A model generated the notes under the pieces. It saw nothing but the letters and a program-made list of their open reading frames with translations. It was not told where the DNA came from and ran no database searches. Both the position numbers and the translations under genes were made by a program. Source: Streptococcus gwangjuense (GTDB taxonomy: Bacteria > Bacillota > Bacilli > Lactobacillales > Streptococcaceae). From it: a DNA stretch of 64,000 bases. This document shows, one piece after another, positions 25,920 to 36,682 of this stretch (position 1 is the stretch's first letter; the number at the start of each line of letters is the position of its first letter). The DNA is taken from the NCBI RefSeq assembly GCF_003627155.1, contig NZ_CP032621.1, positions 1,908,482-1,972,481 on the forward strand, read 5' to 3'.

Positions 25920-27611
25920 TTACATCTTCTCAGGTGCTTCTACTCCAAGCAAGCGAAGGGCTTCTTTGAGAACGATTGCTGTTGCATAGCTGAGGGCTAG
26001 ACGGCTGTCGCGTTCTGGACTTTCATCCAAGATACGTGTATGTGCATAATATTTGTTAAAGGCTTGAGCCAGGCTAATTGCAAATTTAGCAATGATAGAA
26101 GGTTCAAAGTTATCCGCCGCACGGTTGATAATACGTGGGAAGTCTTGGATGAGTTTGATGATTTCCCAACTTTCAGCATCATTCAAGCTATAGTTGCCAG
26201 TTGTTTCTGGCTTGAAATCTGCTTTGCGCAAGATAGATTGGATACGAGCGTAGGCGTATTGAACGTAAGGTCCAGTTTCACCCTCGAAGGATACCATAGC
26301 CTCTAGGTCGAAGTCGTATCCATTTGTACGGTCGGTCTTGAGGTCATAGAATTTAATGGCTCCAACTCCAACAGCATGCGCTACCTGGTCTTTATTTTCC
26401 AGTTCAGGATTTTTAGCTTCGATTTGGGCCTTGGCACGGCTAACAGCCTCTGCAACAGTAGGCTCTAGCAAGATGACATTCCCTTTACGAGTAGAGAGTT
26501 TCTTACCTTCTTTTGTAACCAAACCAAAAGGAACGTGAGTAATGTCGTCACTCCAGTCGTAGCCCATTTCTTGCAAGACGGCTTTGAGTTGTTTAAAGTG
26601 GGCAGATTGCTCTTGACCAACGACATAGATAGATTTAGCAAATTGGTATTCGTTTTTACGGTAAAGGGCTGCAGCCAAGTCACGTGTGATATAGAGAGTT
26701 GCTCCATCAGATTTCTTGATGAGGGCAGGATGTTCAATTCCATATTTCTCAAGATTGACAACTTGGGCACCTTCTGACTCAACAAGAAGGCCTTTTTCAG
26801 AAAGAATTTCTACAACTGCATCCATCTTATCGTTGTAGAAGGCTTCTCCATTGTAGCTGTCAAATTCAACCTTCAGTTCATTGTAAAGGCGGTTAAATTC
26901 CACTAAACTTTCATCGCGGAACCATTGCCAAAGAGCGAGAGCTTCCTCGTCTCCATTTTCAAGTTTACGGAACCATTCGCGTGCTTCTTCATCCAAGCTA
27001 GGGTCATTTTCAGCTTCAGCGTTGATGCGGACATAGAGTTTAAGGAGTTCATCGATTGGATGAGCTTTTACAGCTTCTTCGTCACCCCATTTTTTGTAGG
27101 CAACAATCAGCATTCCAAACTGTTTACCCCAGTCTCCCAAATGGTTGACCTTGACTGTTTGATAACCGATTTTTTGGAAAATATGTGATAAGCTATCTCC
27201 GATAACAGTTGAGCGCAGGTGACCAATAGAGAATGGTTTAGCGATATTTGGACTAGACATATCGATAACAACATTTTCTTGTTTACCAATATGTTGGTCA
27301 GCATAGTGTTCTTTTTCAGTGATAACAGCTTGCAATACTTGAGCAGAAATGGCAGATTTATCAAGGAAAAAGTTAACGTAAGGTCCTGTTGCAACAACCT
27401 TTTCAAAGGCTTGGCTGTTAATCTTTTCAGCCAGTTCAGCCGCAATCATTTGAGGTGCTTTACGTTCGACTTTTGCAAGAGAAAAAGCAGGGAAAGCGAT
27501 GTCTCCCATTTCTGAGTTTTTAGGGGTTTCCAGTAAATTTAAAATAGCCTCTTGGTCCAGGCTATCAATGACGCTAGCCAATTCGCTAGCAATCAATTCT
27601 TTTGTATTCAT
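25920..27611 (-). CDS. argS: Arginyl-tRNA synthetase
   Basis: ArgS charges tRNA-Arg. The 563-aa class I synthetase has the N-terminal Add1 domain, the HIGH-type motif [15 protein letters not shown] (about residues 119-133), the KMSKS-equivalent [10 protein letters not shown], and the C-terminal anticodon-binding domain. The ATG at 27611 follows AAGGAG on the minus strand. It is divergent from argR across about 135 bp. Because ArgR-type regulators sense arginine, co-regulation of argS is plausible but not shown. Confidence 0.97.
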   Translation of the reverse strand: MNTKELIASELASVIDSLDQEAILNLLETPKNSEMGDIAFPAFSLAKVERKAPQMIAAELAEKINSQAFEKVVATGPYVNFFLDKSAISAQVLQAVITEKEHYADQHIGKQENVVIDMSSPNIAKPFSIGHLRSTVIGDSLSHIFQKIGYQTVKVNHLGDWGKQFGMLIVAYKKWGDEEAVKAHPIDELLKLYVRINAEAENDPSLDEEAREWFRKLENGDEEALALWQWFRDESLVEFNRLYNELKVEFDSYNGEAFYNDKMDAVVEILSEKGLLVESEGAQVVNLEKYGIEHPALIKKSDGATLYITRDLAAALYRKNEYQFAKSIYVVGQEQSAHFKQLKAVLQEMGYDWSDDITHVPFGLVTKEGKKLSTRKGNVILLEPTVAEAVSRAKAQIEAKNPELENKDQVAHAVGVGAIKFYDLKTDRTNGYDFDLEAMVSFEGETGPYVQYAYARIQSILRKADFKPETTGNYSLNDAESWEIIKLIQDFPRIINRAADNFEPSIIAKFAISLAQAFNKYYAHTRILDESPERDSRLALSYATAIVLKEALRLLGVEAPEKM

Positions 27612-27675
27612 TAAGAGCTCCTTTTTGGACTTTTCTACTATTTTATCACAATTTTAAAGAAAGAAGAAAAAATTT

Positions 27676-27703
27676 TTGAAATCTCCTGTTTTTTTGGTAT
27701 AAT
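27676..27703 (+). promoter_or_regulatory. Promoter of argR-mutS
   Basis: TTGAAA and TATAAT (27698-27703) are separated by 16 nt. The stretch TTATAAAATTAGTTATAAATATGCAT behind it is AT-rich and imperfectly repeated and could include an ARG box. I could not confirm a consensus match. Confidence 0.6.
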
Positions 27704-27746
27704 ATAGTTATAAAATTAGTTATAAATATGCATATAAGAGGATTTT

Positions 27747-28193
27747 ATGAGAAAAAGAGATCGTCATCAGTTAATAAAAAAAATGATTACTGAGGAGAAA
27801 TTAAGTACACAAAAAGAAATTCAAGATCGGTTGGAGGCGCACAATGTTTTTGTGACGCAGACAACCCTGTCTCGTGATTTGCGCGAAATCGGCTTGACCA
27901 AGGTCAAGAAAAATGATATGGTGTATTATGTACTAGCAAATGAGACAGAAAAGATTGATTTGGTGGAATTTTTGTCTCATCATTTAGAAGGTGTTGCAAG
28001 AGCAGAGTTTACCTTGGTACTTCATACCAAATTGGGCGAAGCCTCTGTTTTAGCAAATATTGTAGATGCAAACAAGGATGAATGGATTTTAGGAACAGTT
28101 GCTGGTGCCAATACCTTATTGGTCATTTGTCGAGACCAGCACGTTGCCAAACTCATGGAAGATCGTTTGCTAGATTTGATGAAAGATAAGTAA
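27747..28193 (+). CDS. argR: Arginine repressor ArgR/AhrC family
   Basis: The 148-aa protein has an N-terminal winged helix (residues 1-70, with [32 protein letters not shown] in outline, the family's DNA-recognition block). The C-terminal hexamerisation and arginine-binding domain contains [15 protein letters not shown]. It would repress arginine biosynthesis or activate catabolism when arginine is bound. It is followed by mutS after about 50 nt on the same strand, a streptococcal arrangement. Streptococci carry several ArgR paralogues, so the exact paralogue is not assigned. Confidence 0.92.
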   Translation: MRKRDRHQLIKKMITEEKLSTQKEIQDRLEAHNVFVTQTTLSRDLREIGLTKVKKNDMVYYVLANETEKIDLVEFLSHHLEGVARAEFTLVLHTKLGEASVLANIVDANKDEWILGTVAGANTLLVICRDQHVAKLMEDRLLDLMKDK

Positions 28194-28243
28194 GGTCTTG
28201 GGAGTTGCTCTCAAGACTTATTTTTGACAAGGAGAGACGGACA

Positions 28244-30778
28244 ATGACGACAGAAAAGCTATCACCCGGCATGCAACAGTATGTGGATATTAAAAAGCAA
28301 TATCCAGATGCTTTTTTGCTCTTTCGGATGGGTGATTTTTATGAATTATTTTATGAGGATGCGGTCAATGCTGCGCAAATTCTGGAAATTTCCTTAACGA
28401 GTCGCAACAAGAATGCCGACAATCCGATTCCTATGGCGGGTGTTCCTTATCATTCTGCCCAACAGTATATCGATGTCTTGATTGAGCAGGGCTATAAGGT
28501 AGCTATCGCAGAGCAGATGGAAGATCCTAAACAAGCTGTTGGAGTTGTGAAACGAGAGGTTGTTCAAGTCATTACGCCAGGGACAGTGGTCGACAGTAGT
28601 AAGCCGGACAGTCAGAATAATTTTTTGGTTGCTATAGACCGCGAAGGCAATCAATTTGGTCTAGCTTATATGGACCTGGTGACCGGTGACTTTTATGTGA
28701 CAGGTTTATTGGATTTCACGCTGGTTTGTGGGGAAGTCCGTAACCTTAAGGCGCGAGAAGTGGTGTTGGGTTATGACTTGTCTGAGGAGGAAGAACAAAT
28801 CCTCAGTCGCCAGATGAATCTGGTGCTCTCTTATGAAAAAGAAGGCTTTGAGGACCTTCATTTGCTGGATTCACGATTGGCAGCGGTGGAGCAAGCGGCG
28901 TCTAGTAAACTGCTTCAGTATGTTCATCGGACTCAGATGAGGGAATTGAACCACCTCAAGCCTGTTATCCGCTATGAAATCAAAGATTTCTTGCAGATGG
29001 ATTATGCGACCAAGGCTAGTCTGGATTTGGTTGAGAATGCCCGTTCGGGCAAGAAGCAAGGCAGTCTTTTCTGGCTTTTAGATGAAACTAAGACGGCAAT
29101 GGGTATGCGTCTGTTACGTTCTTGGATTCATCGTCCTTTGATTGACAAGGAGCGAATCATCCAACGCCAAGAAGTGGTGCAGGTCTTCCTCGACCATTTC
29201 TTTGAGCGCAGTGATTTGACAGACAGTCTCAAGGGTGTTTATGATATTGAACGCTTGGCTAGTCGTGTTTCTTTTGGCAAAACCAATCCCAAGGATCTCT
29301 TGCAGTTGGCGACTACCTTGTCTAGCGTACCACGGATTCGTGCGATTTTAGAAGGGATGGAGCAACCTGCTCTAGCCTATCTCATTGAACAACTGGATGG
29401 AATCCCTGAGTTAGAGAGTTTGATTAGCGCAGCGATTGCTCCTGAAGCTCCCCATGTGATTACAGAAGGTGGTATTATCCGGACTGGATTTGATGAGACT
29501 TTAGACAAGTACCGTCGCGTTCTCAGAGAAGGGGCTAGCTGGATTGCTGAGATTGAGGCTAAGGAGCGAGAAAACTCTGGTATCAGCACGCTTAAGATTG
29601 ACTACAATAAGAAGGATGGCTATTATTTCCATGTGACCAATTCGCAACTGGGAAATGTGCCTGCTCACTTTTTCCGCAAGGCAACGCTGAAAAACTCAGA
29701 ACGCTTTGGAACCGAAGAATTAGCCCGTATCGAGGGAGATATGTTGGAGGCGCGTGAGAAGTCAGCTAACCTAGAGTACGAAATTTTTATGCGTATTCGT
29801 GAAGAGGTTAGCAAGTACATCCAGCGTTTACAAGCTCTAGCCCAAGGAATTGCGACGGTTGATGTCTTGCAAAGTCTGGCGGTTGTGGCTGAAACCCAGC
29901 ATTTGATTCGACCAGAGTTCGGAGAGGATTCGCGGATTGATATCCAGAAAGGGCGCCATGCTGTCGTTGAAAAGGTTATGGGGGCTCAGACCTATATTCC
30001 TAATACGATTCAGATGGCAGAAGATACTAGTATTCAACTGATTACAGGGCCCAACATGAGTGGGAAGTCTACCTACATGCGTCAATTAGCCATGACGGCG
30101 GTTATGGCCCAGCTGGGTTCTTATGTGCCGGCTGAGAGCGCTCATTTGCCAATTTTCGATGCGATCTTTACCCGTATCGGAGCAGCAGATGACTTGGTCT
30201 CAGGGCAATCAACCTTCATGGTGGAGATGATGGAGGCCAATAATGCTATTTCGCATGCGACAAAGAATTCCTTGATTCTTTTTGATGAGTTAGGTCGTGG
30301 AACGGCAACTTATGACGGAATGGCTCTTGCTCAGTCCATCATCGAATACATCCATGAGCACATCGGAGCCAAGACCCTCTTTGCGACCCACTACCATGAG
30401 TTGACTAGTTTGGAGTCTAGTTTACAACACTTGGTCAATGTCCATGTGGCAACTTTGGAGAAGGATGGGCAGGTTACCTTCCTTCATAAGATTGAACCAG
30501 GTCCAGCTGACAAATCCTACGGTATCCATGTTGCCAAGATTGCTGGTTTGCCAGCAGATCTTTTAGCTAGAGCGGATAATATTTTGACTCAACTAGAGAG
30601 TCAAGGTACAGAAAGTCCTGCTCCTATGAGACAAACAAATGCTGTCACAGAACAGATTTCACTATTTGATACGGAAGAAGAGCATCCTATCCTAGAAGAA
30701 TTAGCTAAATTGGACATTTACAACATGACACCCATGCAGGCCATGAATGTTTTGGTTGAGTTAAAACAAAAACTATAA
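28244..30778 (+). CDS. mutS: DNA mismatch repair protein MutS (HexA)
   Basis: MutS recognises base mismatches and small loops and recruits MutL. The start at the ATG at 28244 (behind AAGGAGAG) gives 844 aa, the length I recall for pneumococcal HexA. The N-terminal mismatch-binding motif FYELF (in [12 protein letters not shown]) is present. So are the Walker [10 protein letters not shown] near residue 603, the Walker B region [10 protein letters not shown] and the signature THYHEL. In naturally transformable streptococci the Hex system also limits recombination with divergent DNA. It is separated from mutL only by two opposite-strand genes. Confidence 0.97.
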   Translation: MTTEKLSPGMQQYVDIKKQYPDAFLLFRMGDFYELFYEDAVNAAQILEISLTSRNKNADNPIPMAGVPYHSAQQYIDVLIEQGYKVAIAEQMEDPKQAVGVVKREVVQVITPGTVVDSSKPDSQNNFLVAIDREGNQFGLAYMDLVTGDFYVTGLLDFTLVCGEVRNLKAREVVLGYDLSEEEEQILSRQMNLVLSYEKEGFEDLHLLDSRLAAVEQAASSKLLQYVHRTQMRELNHLKPVIRYEIKDFLQMDYATKASLDLVENARSGKKQGSLFWLLDETKTAMGMRLLRSWIHRPLIDKERIIQRQEVVQVFLDHFFERSDLTDSLKGVYDIERLASRVSFGKTNPKDLLQLATTLSSVPRIRAILEGMEQPALAYLIEQLDGIPELESLISAAIAPEAPHVITEGGIIRTGFDETLDKYRRVLREGASWIAEIEAKERENSGISTLKIDYNKKDGYYFHVTNSQLGNVPAHFFRKATLKNSERFGTEELARIEGDMLEAREKSANLEYEIFMRIREEVSKYIQRLQALAQGIATVDVLQSLAVVAETQHLIRPEFGEDSRIDIQKGRHAVVEKVMGAQTYIPNTIQMAEDTSIQLITGPNMSGKSTYMRQLAMTAVMAQLGSYVPAESAHLPIFDAIFTRIGAADDLVSGQSTFMVEMMEANNAISHATKNSLILFDELGRGTATYDGMALAQSIIEYIHEHIGAKTLFATHYHELTSLESSLQHLVNVHVATLEKDGQVTFLHKIEPGPADKSYGIHVAKIAGLPADLLARADNILTQLESQGTESPAPMRQTNAVTEQISLFDTEEEHPILEELAKLDIYNMTPMQAMNVLVELKQKL

Positions 30779-30779
30779 A

Positions 30780-30815
30780 AATAATCCCACTCATGCATTT
30801 GTGAGTGGGATTATT
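30780..30815. terminator. Bidirectional terminator after mutS
   Basis: AATAATCCCACTCA and TGAGTGGGATTATT form a 14-bp perfect stem with an 8-nt loop. It separates mutS from the convergent DUF3021 gene. Confidence 0.85.
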
Positions 30816-30819
30816 GCTA

Positions 30820-31278
30820 TTACTTTCTATGCTCCAAGAGTTGGTTGATATGGTCTACTTTTTTTGATGCTCTTTTATAGGAAATAGTCCAAATGATGAG
30901 GTAGACAATCGCAAACTCGATAATGAGTTGGAGATAGAAAATCCAGTGGAAGGGGAACCAACCAGCTAGGGTTGCTAGTGGGATAAAGCCTACTAGCATG
31001 AGGAAAAAATGAGTCAGAGTCGCACGGAGTAAGCTCCAGTCACGGCTGAATAAGCGGTTGCCAAAGTTAAAGAGAATACCGATGGCTGCCCAGATCAGTG
31101 TGCAGTAGAGCAAGACCAGGGCACCGTGAATCTGATGTTGGGTCATCACTTGGCCGATGAGAGAGTCGGAACTTAGTGGTGCGTAGGTATTTGGTGCATA
31201 AATGAGTGAAAAGATGATAGAGAGGATGAGGCCGATAAGAACACCGGCAGCTGCATCGTGGAAGATTTGTTTTTTCAT
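30820..31278 (-). CDS. DUF3021 membrane protein, probable inhibitor of the adjacent LytTR regulator
   Basis: The 152-aa protein has four hydrophobic segments with an N-terminal KKQIFHDAAAGVLIGLILSI and a basic C-terminal tail (SYKRASKKVDHINQLLEHRK), the DUF3021 layout. It overlaps the LytTR gene by 4 bp (ATGA). Pairs of a LytTR DNA-binding protein and a small multipass protein are known in streptococci as LytTR regulatory systems (HdrRM and BrsRM in S. mutans), where the membrane protein restrains the regulator. That role is inferred here from organisation and topology. Confidence 0.75.
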   Translation of the reverse strand: MKKQIFHDAAAGVLIGLILSIIFSLIYAPNTYAPLSSDSLIGQVMTQHQIHGALVLLYCTLIWAAIGILFNFGNRLFSRDWSLLRATLTHFFLMLVGFIPLATLAGWFPFHWIFYLQLIIEFAIVYLIIWTISYKRASKKVDHINQLLEHRK

Positions 31279-31715
31279 AGTTCTAATTTCTCCTTGATGG
31301 TTTTTAGGTAACGGCGTGAAGAGTAGGTGAAGCTTTCGTTTTTCAAGAAAATTTCTACTAGGCCGTTGGGCGTGAGCTTGAGATGAGAGATGGAGTTGAT
31401 ATTGATGATTTCTGATTGGGAAATTTGGATAAAAGTTGTTGGCAGAATTTCAAGGACTTGATAGAGCCGTAAATCAATATTGTAGGTCTGACTGGCTGTT
31501 TCTGCTAGCACCTTCCGATTCTCGATATAGAATCGTTGTATCTTACCAATCTTAACTAGATAGACCTGATCATCAATCTTTCCTTTGATTTTTTCTGTTC
31601 GGTCCAGATTTTCTGCAAACTCGATGACTTTTTGGACTTTTTCGGTTTCTTGAGGTGCTTGCACAATCAGCTTTTCCTCTTCGTAAGTCTCGCTAATCTG
31701 TAGTTCTACTTTCAT
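31275..31715 (-). CDS. LytTR-domain DNA-binding regulator without receiver domain
   Basis: The 146-aa protein has an N-terminal segment of about 45 residues and a C-terminal LytTR domain (about 50-146). Visible family features are VYLVKIGKIQRFYIENRKVLAET, LYQVLEILPTTFIQISQSEIININ and a basic end, SSRRYLKTIKEKL. There is no phosphoacceptor domain, so control must come from another partner, most likely the DUF3021 protein encoded just downstream. Known pairs of this kind control bacteriocins and competence. The target here is unknown. Confidence 0.85.
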   Translation of the reverse strand: MKVELQISETYEEEKLIVQAPQETEKVQKVIEFAENLDRTEKIKGKIDDQVYLVKIGKIQRFYIENRKVLAETASQTYNIDLRLYQVLEILPTTFIQISQSEIININSISHLKLTPNGLVEIFLKNESFTYSSRRYLKTIKEKLEL

Positions 31716-31868
31716 AAATTTCTCTCCTTTTCAGTTATACAAGATTGTGATCACTTCCTGTACACCTTTATTAAACACTATTTTAGGGGACCTGACAAGG
31801 GACTTTGTCTATGTGGATGGATTTGGCTCCTATGTGGTGCTTGCTTTTCTGTCCTATCTGAAATATGG

Positions 31869-31874
31869 TATAAT
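31869..31874 (+). promoter_or_regulatory. Extended -10 promoter of mutL-ruvA-tag
   Basis: TATAAT preceded by TGG lies about 48 nt before the mutL start. The -35 is poor. Confidence 0.65.
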
Positions 31875-31921
31875 AGCACTAATCAATTTCTAGGAAAATA
31901 GATACGGAAAGGGGCTGAAAG

Positions 31922-33871
31922 ATGTCTCATATTATTGAATTGCCAGAGGTGCTGGCAAACCAGATTGCGGCTGGGGAAGTCATTGAGCGTCCTGCTAGTG
32001 TGGTCAAAGAGTTGGTAGAAAATGCTATTGATGCGGGCTCTAGTCAGATTATCATTGAGATTGAGGAAGCAGGTCTCAAGAAAATCCAAATCACAGATAA
32101 TGGTCATGGAATTGCCCACGATGAGGTGGAGTTGGCCCTGCGTCGTCATGCGACCAGTAAAATAAAAAATCAAGCAGACCTCTTTCGGATTCGGACGCTT
32201 GGTTTTCGTGGTGAAGCCCTGCCTTCTATCGCATCCGTCAGCGTTTTAACTCTTTTGACAGCAGTTGAGGGAGCAAGTCATGGAACCAAGCTCGTCGCGC
32301 GTGGGGGAGAAGTTGAAGAAGTCGTTCCAGCGACTAGTCCTGTGGGGACCAAGGTTTGTGTGGAGGACCTCTTTTTCAACACACCTGCCCGCCTCAAGTA
32401 TATGAAGAGCCAGCAAGCGGAGCTGTCTCATATCATTGATATTGTCAATCGTCTGGGTTTGGCCCATCCTGAGATTTCTTTTAGTTTAATCAGTGATGGC
32501 AAGGAAATGACGCGGACAGCAGGGACTGGTCAACTGCGCCAAGCAATCGCAGGGATTTACGGTTTGGCGAGTGCCAAGAAGATGATTGAAATTGAAAATT
32601 CTGACCTAGATTTCGAAATTTCAGGTTTTGTGTCCTTACCTGAGTTAACTCGAGCCAACCGCAACTATATCAGTCTCTTCATCAATGGCCGTTATATAAA
32701 GAATTTCCTGCTCAATCGTGCAATTCTAGACGGCTATGGCAGTAAGCTTATGGTAGGCCGTTTTCCACTGGCTGTCATTCACATTCATATCGACCCTTAT
32801 CTAGCGGATGTCAATGTGCATCCGACCAAGCAAGAGGTGCGGATTTCCAAGGAAAAAGAACTGATGACGCTGGTTTCAGAAGCTATTGCAAATAGTCTCA
32901 AGGAGCAAACTTTGATACCTGATGCCTTGGAAAATCTTGCCAAATCGACCGTGCGCAATCGTCAAAAGGTGGAGCAGACCATTCTCCCCCTCAAAGAAAA
33001 TACGCTCTACTATGAGCAAACAGAGCTGACTAGACCTAGTCAAGCTGAGGTGGCTGATTATCAGGTGGAATTGACTGATGCAGGACAAGACTTAACTTTG
33101 TTTACCAAGGAAACCTTGAATCAGTTGACCAAGCCAGCAAAATTGCATTTTGCAGAGCGAAAACCTGCTAACTATGATCAACTAGACCATCCAGAGCTAG
33201 ATCTTGCGAGTCTTGATAAGGCCTATGACAAACTGGAGCGAGAAGAATCATCAAGCTTTCCAGAGTTGGAATTTTTCGGACAAATGCATGGAACCTATCT
33301 CTTTGCTCAAGGGCGAGATGGGCTCTACATCATAGACCAACATGCGGCTCAGGAACGGGTTAAGTACGAGGAGTACCGTGAAAGCATTGGTAATGTTGAC
33401 CAGAGCCAGCAGCAACTCCTAGTACCTTACATCTTTGAATTTCCTGCAGATGATGCCCTTCGTCTCAGGGAGAGAATGCCTCTCTTAGAGGAAGTGGGCG
33501 TCTTTCTAGCAGAGTACGGAGAAAATCAATTTATCCTGCGTGAACATCCTATTTGGCTGGCAGAGGAGGAGATTGAGTCAGGCATCTATGAGATGTGTGA
33601 TATGCTACTCTTGACCAAGGAAGTTTCTATCAAGAAATACCGAGCAGAGTTGGCTATTATGATGTCCTGCAAGCGGTCTATCAAGGCCAATCATCGTATT
33701 GATGATCATTCAGCTAGACAACTCCTATATCAGCTTTCTCAATGTGACAATCCCTATAACTGTCCCCACGGACGTCCTGTTTTAGTGCATTTTACCAAGT
33801 CGGATATGGAAAAGATGTTCCGACGCATTCAGGAAAATCACACCAGTCTCCGTGAGTTGGGGAAATATTAA
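31922..33871 (+). CDS. mutL: DNA mismatch repair protein MutL (HexB)
   Basis: MutL couples mismatch recognition by MutS to strand removal. The 649-aa product has the GHKL ATPase motifs: [24 protein letters not shown] and GFRGEAL. A variable linker and a C-terminal dimerisation domain follow. That domain contains [14 protein letters not shown], which resembles the DQHA(X)2E(X)4E endonuclease motif of MutL proteins from bacteria lacking MutH. The gene is directly followed by ruvA after 15 nt; no riboflavin genes intervene, unlike the pneumococcal order I remember. Confidence 0.96.
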   Translation: MSHIIELPEVLANQIAAGEVIERPASVVKELVENAIDAGSSQIIIEIEEAGLKKIQITDNGHGIAHDEVELALRRHATSKIKNQADLFRIRTLGFRGEALPSIASVSVLTLLTAVEGASHGTKLVARGGEVEEVVPATSPVGTKVCVEDLFFNTPARLKYMKSQQAELSHIIDIVNRLGLAHPEISFSLISDGKEMTRTAGTGQLRQAIAGIYGLASAKKMIEIENSDLDFEISGFVSLPELTRANRNYISLFINGRYIKNFLLNRAILDGYGSKLMVGRFPLAVIHIHIDPYLADVNVHPTKQEVRISKEKELMTLVSEAIANSLKEQTLIPDALENLAKSTVRNRQKVEQTILPLKENTLYYEQTELTRPSQAEVADYQVELTDAGQDLTLFTKETLNQLTKPAKLHFAERKPANYDQLDHPELDLASLDKAYDKLEREESSSFPELEFFGQMHGTYLFAQGRDGLYIIDQHAAQERVKYEEYRESIGNVDQSQQQLLVPYIFEFPADDALRLRERMPLLEEVGVFLAEYGENQFILREHPIWLAEEEIESGIYEMCDMLLLTKEVSIKKYRAELAIMMSCKRSIKANHRIDDHSARQLLYQLSQCDNPYNCPHGRPVLVHFTKSDMEKMFRRIQENHTSLRELGKY

Positions 33872-33886
33872 ACTAAAAGGAAAACT

Positions 33887-34480
33887 ATGTACGAATATTT
33901 AAAAGGAATCATTACCAAAATTACTGCTAAATACATTGTTCTTGAAACTAACGGTATCGGTTATATCCTGCATGTGGCCAATCCTTATGCCTATTCAGGT
34001 CAGGTTAATCAGGAGGCTCAGATTTATGTGCATCAAGTCGTGCGTGAGGACGCTCATCTGCTTTATGGATTTCGCTCAGAAGATGAGAAAAAGCTCTTTC
34101 TTAGTCTGATTTCGGTTTCTGGGATTGGCCCTGTATCAGCTCTCGCTATTATCGCTGCTGATGACAATGCTGGCTTGGTTCAAGCCATCGAAACCAAGAA
34201 CATCACCTACTTGACCAAGTTCCCTAAAATTGGCAAGAAAACAGCCCAGCAGATGGTGCTGGACTTGGAAGGAAAGGTAGTAGTTTCAGGAGACGACCTT
34301 CCTGCTAAGGTGGCAGTGCAAGCAAGTGCTGAAAACCAAGAATTGGAAGAAGCCATGGAAGCCATGTTGGCTCTGGGCTACAAGGCAACAGAGCTCAAGA
34401 AAATCAAGAAATTCTTTGAAGGAACGACAGATACAGCTGAGAACTATATCAAGTCGGCCCTTAAAATGTTGGTCAAATAG
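33887..34480 (+). CDS. ruvA: Holliday junction branch-migration protein RuvA
   Basis: RuvA binds four-way junctions and loads the RuvB motor. The 197-aa product has the OB-fold N-terminus ([12 protein letters not shown]), two helix-hairpin-helix motifs ([17 protein letters not shown] and [17 protein letters not shown]), and a C-terminal domain that contacts RuvB. It lies 15 nt downstream of mutL and 9 nt upstream of tag, making a mutL-ruvA-tag repair operon. ruvB is not nearby, as usual for streptococci. Confidence 0.96.
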   Translation: MYEYLKGIITKITAKYIVLETNGIGYILHVANPYAYSGQVNQEAQIYVHQVVREDAHLLYGFRSEDEKKLFLSLISVSGIGPVSALAIIAADDNAGLVQAIETKNITYLTKFPKIGKKTAQQMVLDLEGKVVVSGDDLPAKVAVQASAENQELEEAMEAMLALGYKATELKKIKKFFEGTTDTAENYIKSALKMLVK

Positions 34481-34489
34481 GAGCAGAAC

Positions 34490-35056
34490 ATGACAAAACG
34501 TTGTTCGTGGGTCAAGATGACCAATCCGCTCTACATTGCCTATCATGATGAGGAGTGGGGCCAGCCCCTCCATGATGACCAAGCATTGTTTGAGTTGTTA
34601 TGTATGGAAACCTATCAGGCAGGCCTGTCTTGGGAAACGGTTCTCAATAAACGCCAAGCTTTCCGAGAAGCCTTTCATGGCTATCAAATTCAAGCGGTCG
34701 CAGAGATGACCGACACCGAATTGGAAGACTTGCTGGAGAATCCAGCCATTATCCGAAATCGAGCGAAAATTTTTGCTACACGCGTTAACGCCCAAGCCTT
34801 TCTACGGTTACAGGCAGAATATTGCTCTTTTGATGCCTATCTTTGGTCTTTTGTTGAGGGGAAAACTGTCGTTAACGATGTTCCTGATTATCGCCAAGCC
34901 CCAGCTAAAACACCCTTGTCTGAGAAATTAGCCAAAGATCTCAAAAAAAGAGGTTTCAAGTTCACAGGCCCAGTCGCCGTCCTGTCTTTTCTACAAGCAG
35001 CAGGGCTGGTTGATGACCATGAGAATGATTGTGAGTGGAAAAGCAGGAATCAGTGA
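34490..35056 (+). CDS. tag: 3-methyladenine DNA glycosylase I
   Basis: Tag excises 3-methyladenine from alkylated DNA. The 188-aa product begins with the zinc-ligand and recognition block CSWVKMTNPLYIAYHDEEWG and continues with LFELLCMETYQAGLSW, both diagnostic. The C-terminal CxxH-like zinc ligands are less conserved here: the end reads VDDHENDCEWK. It is the last gene of the mutL-ruvA-tag operon and is followed by a terminator. Confidence 0.94.
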   Translation: MTKRCSWVKMTNPLYIAYHDEEWGQPLHDDQALFELLCMETYQAGLSWETVLNKRQAFREAFHGYQIQAVAEMTDTELEDLLENPAIIRNRAKIFATRVNAQAFLRLQAEYCSFDAYLWSFVEGKTVVNDVPDYRQAPAKTPLSEKLAKDLKKRGFKFTGPVAVLSFLQAAGLVDDHENDCEWKSRNQ

Positions 35057-35086
35057 GTATAGGTAATTAGAATATCTGAGAATATA

Positions 35087-35118
35087 GAAAAAAGCTGAGA
35101 AACTTTTCCCAGCTTTTT
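35087..35118. terminator. Terminator between tag and the SemiSWEET gene
   Basis: AAAAAGCTG.GAA and TTC.CAGCTTTTT pair, with A- and T-rich flanks. It serves both convergent genes. Confidence 0.75.
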
Positions 35119-35137
35119 ATATATACTATTAGATTTG

Positions 35138-35401
35138 TTAGAGTGAAGTCAAAAAAGTGATTCCACCTAAAATAACACCAGCTGAATTTGGAATGATTAG
35201 TATCCAATCCTTCTTAGGTTCCTTTGTCCATCCATAAATAACCCAGATTAAGCAAGATATAGCAGCTGATAAAGGTTGAAATGGTTGAGCTTTATTTCCC
35301 TGTAAATTAGCGATAATTTGAGGTATGTAGGCAATAAATACTATAATTCCAATAAAGGCACCAATAGAACCTACGATTCGATTAATTTTTTGTTTTGTCA
35401 T
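35138..35401 (-). CDS. SemiSWEET-type sugar transporter
   Basis: From the ATG at 35401, behind AAGGAGGTG on the minus strand, the frame encodes 87 aa with three hydrophobic segments. The PQ-loop signature is FIAYIPQIIANLQG, followed by the PFQPLSAAISCLIWVIYGW segment and a late PNSAGVILG. SemiSWEETs are three-helix transporters that dimerise to move sugars by facilitated diffusion. An upstream extension to 35491 lacks a ribosome site and is basic and unlikely. The substrate is unknown. Confidence 0.85.
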   Translation of the reverse strand: MTKQKINRIVGSIGAFIGIIVFIAYIPQIIANLQGNKAQPFQPLSAAISCLIWVIYGWTKEPKKDWILIIPNSAGVILGGITFLTSL

Positions 35402-35506
35402 ATACACCTCCTTCAAAAGGATATCATAGAAATTAGCGAAATGCAATAAATTCAGATACAAATTGTAACGAAAACGAATACAAAAGCACAAAAATAGAGA
35501 AACTAT

Positions 35507-36541
35507 TTATTTTTTGTTATAGTCAAAGCGAATGACTTGCTCCTGTGCATCTACATGGGCATGGACTCCAAAGGGTACAATTGCTCTTGGAGTTGCGTGG
35601 CCGACATTTAGATTATAGATAATCGGGATATTGCTCTCAATAATATCCAATAGTGCCTCTTTATAGTCGTCATAGAAAGTTTCATCCATAGGTTTTCCGA
35701 CCAGGAGTCCACTGATGGCCTCAAATATACCAGTGTTCTTTAAAGTCTGCAACATCTTTTTGAAGTCTTCCGGCTCAGGCTTTTCTTCGCTTATCTCTAG
35801 CAAGAGGATCTTTCCTTCCCAGTCTGACAAGTCAGGGAAAAGTTTGTATTTTTGGCAGAGCTCCGTGCTATCTGCGTATCGAGAGTTGTCAAAGATATCG
35901 TAGAGGGATTCGAGGCAACCACCGAGGATTTTTCCCTCGAACTGGGCATTTCCTTGCAATAATTCAAAACCGGTATTTGCATGACTGACACGAGGTGTTC
36001 CCAAAGCCTTAGGACTAAAATCAGTTCGTTCCTTATACCAAACGTCACTAGGGCGGATTTCCGAGATTCTTCCCGTCTCAATCAATTCTTTGAAATAGTG
36101 GAGGCTATATGGCAACATTTCTTTGTCTAACTCACAAATGTCTGCTAAGAAGGATTGACCATAAAAAGTCTTGATTCCTAGTTTATGCAACATGAGATGG
36201 TTCATGGTTGTATCCGAGAAACCAAGAAAAATCTTTTGTTTGATAAACTTTTGTAGTTGGTCATTTTCAAAAAGATAAGGTAGTAATCGATAGGTATCGT
36301 CTCCACCGATGGCGCATAGGATCATGTCGATGCTATCATCAGAAAAGGCATGAATCAAATCCTCTGCACGCGCTTCAGGATGGTTCTTGATAAAGTCTAA
36401 TCCTTTTAGCGAATGGGGCAAAAAGATAGAATTGAGTCCCAGGTCCTTGAGACGTTGGACACCCAAGTCCACTTCGTGTTTGACAAAGTCTTCTCCGATA
36501 ATGCCACTAGATAAACTAACAATACCAATAGTAGAAATCAT
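35507..36541 (-). CDS. LD-carboxypeptidase/MccF-like S66 peptidase
   Basis: The 344-aa protein has the S66 family layout. An N-terminal domain with the nucleophile region AIGGDDTYRLLPYL carries Asp where many members have GGxGS/GGND-type turns. A C-terminal domain has GGCLESLYDIF and a late NVGHATPRAIVPFG, which supplies the catalytic His. S66 enzymes cleave the L,D-bond of murein tetrapeptides (LdcA) or inactivate microcin C-like compounds (MccF). The long form favours the MccF-like subgroup. The catalytic Ser is not obvious, so activity should not be assumed. Confidence 0.8.
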   Translation of the reverse strand: MISTIGIVSLSSGIIGEDFVKHEVDLGVQRLKDLGLNSIFLPHSLKGLDFIKNHPEARAEDLIHAFSDDSIDMILCAIGGDDTYRLLPYLFENDQLQKFIKQKIFLGFSDTTMNHLMLHKLGIKTFYGQSFLADICELDKEMLPYSLHYFKELIETGRISEIRPSDVWYKERTDFSPKALGTPRVSHANTGFELLQGNAQFEGKILGGCLESLYDIFDNSRYADSTELCQKYKLFPDLSDWEGKILLLEISEEKPEPEDFKKMLQTLKNTGIFEAISGLLVGKPMDETFYDDYKEALLDIIESNIPIIYNLNVGHATPRAIVPFGVHAHVDAQEQVIRFDYNKK

Positions 36542-36643
36542 ATTTTATCCTCCTAGAAATAGATTGAGCCTATTTTATCACAAAAGAGAAGAGAAAGCTA
36601 TGTGGGATATCAGAAGAATACTTTAAAATCAAAAAAGTAAGTG

Positions 36644-36672
36644 AAAAAGCAACCGCAGCTGCAGTTGCTTTT
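36644..36672 (-). terminator. Terminator of the corA-DUF1129 unit
   Basis: AAAAGCAAC.GCAGCTGC.GTTGCTTTT forms a strong stem; on the minus strand it ends in a T-run. Confidence 0.8.
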
Positions 36673-36682
36673 ATGATTCTTC

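Noticed and set aside
27703..27746. ARG box upstream of argR
   Set aside because: The AT-rich repeats there are suggestive, but no segment gives a convincing match to a known ArgR consensus by eye.
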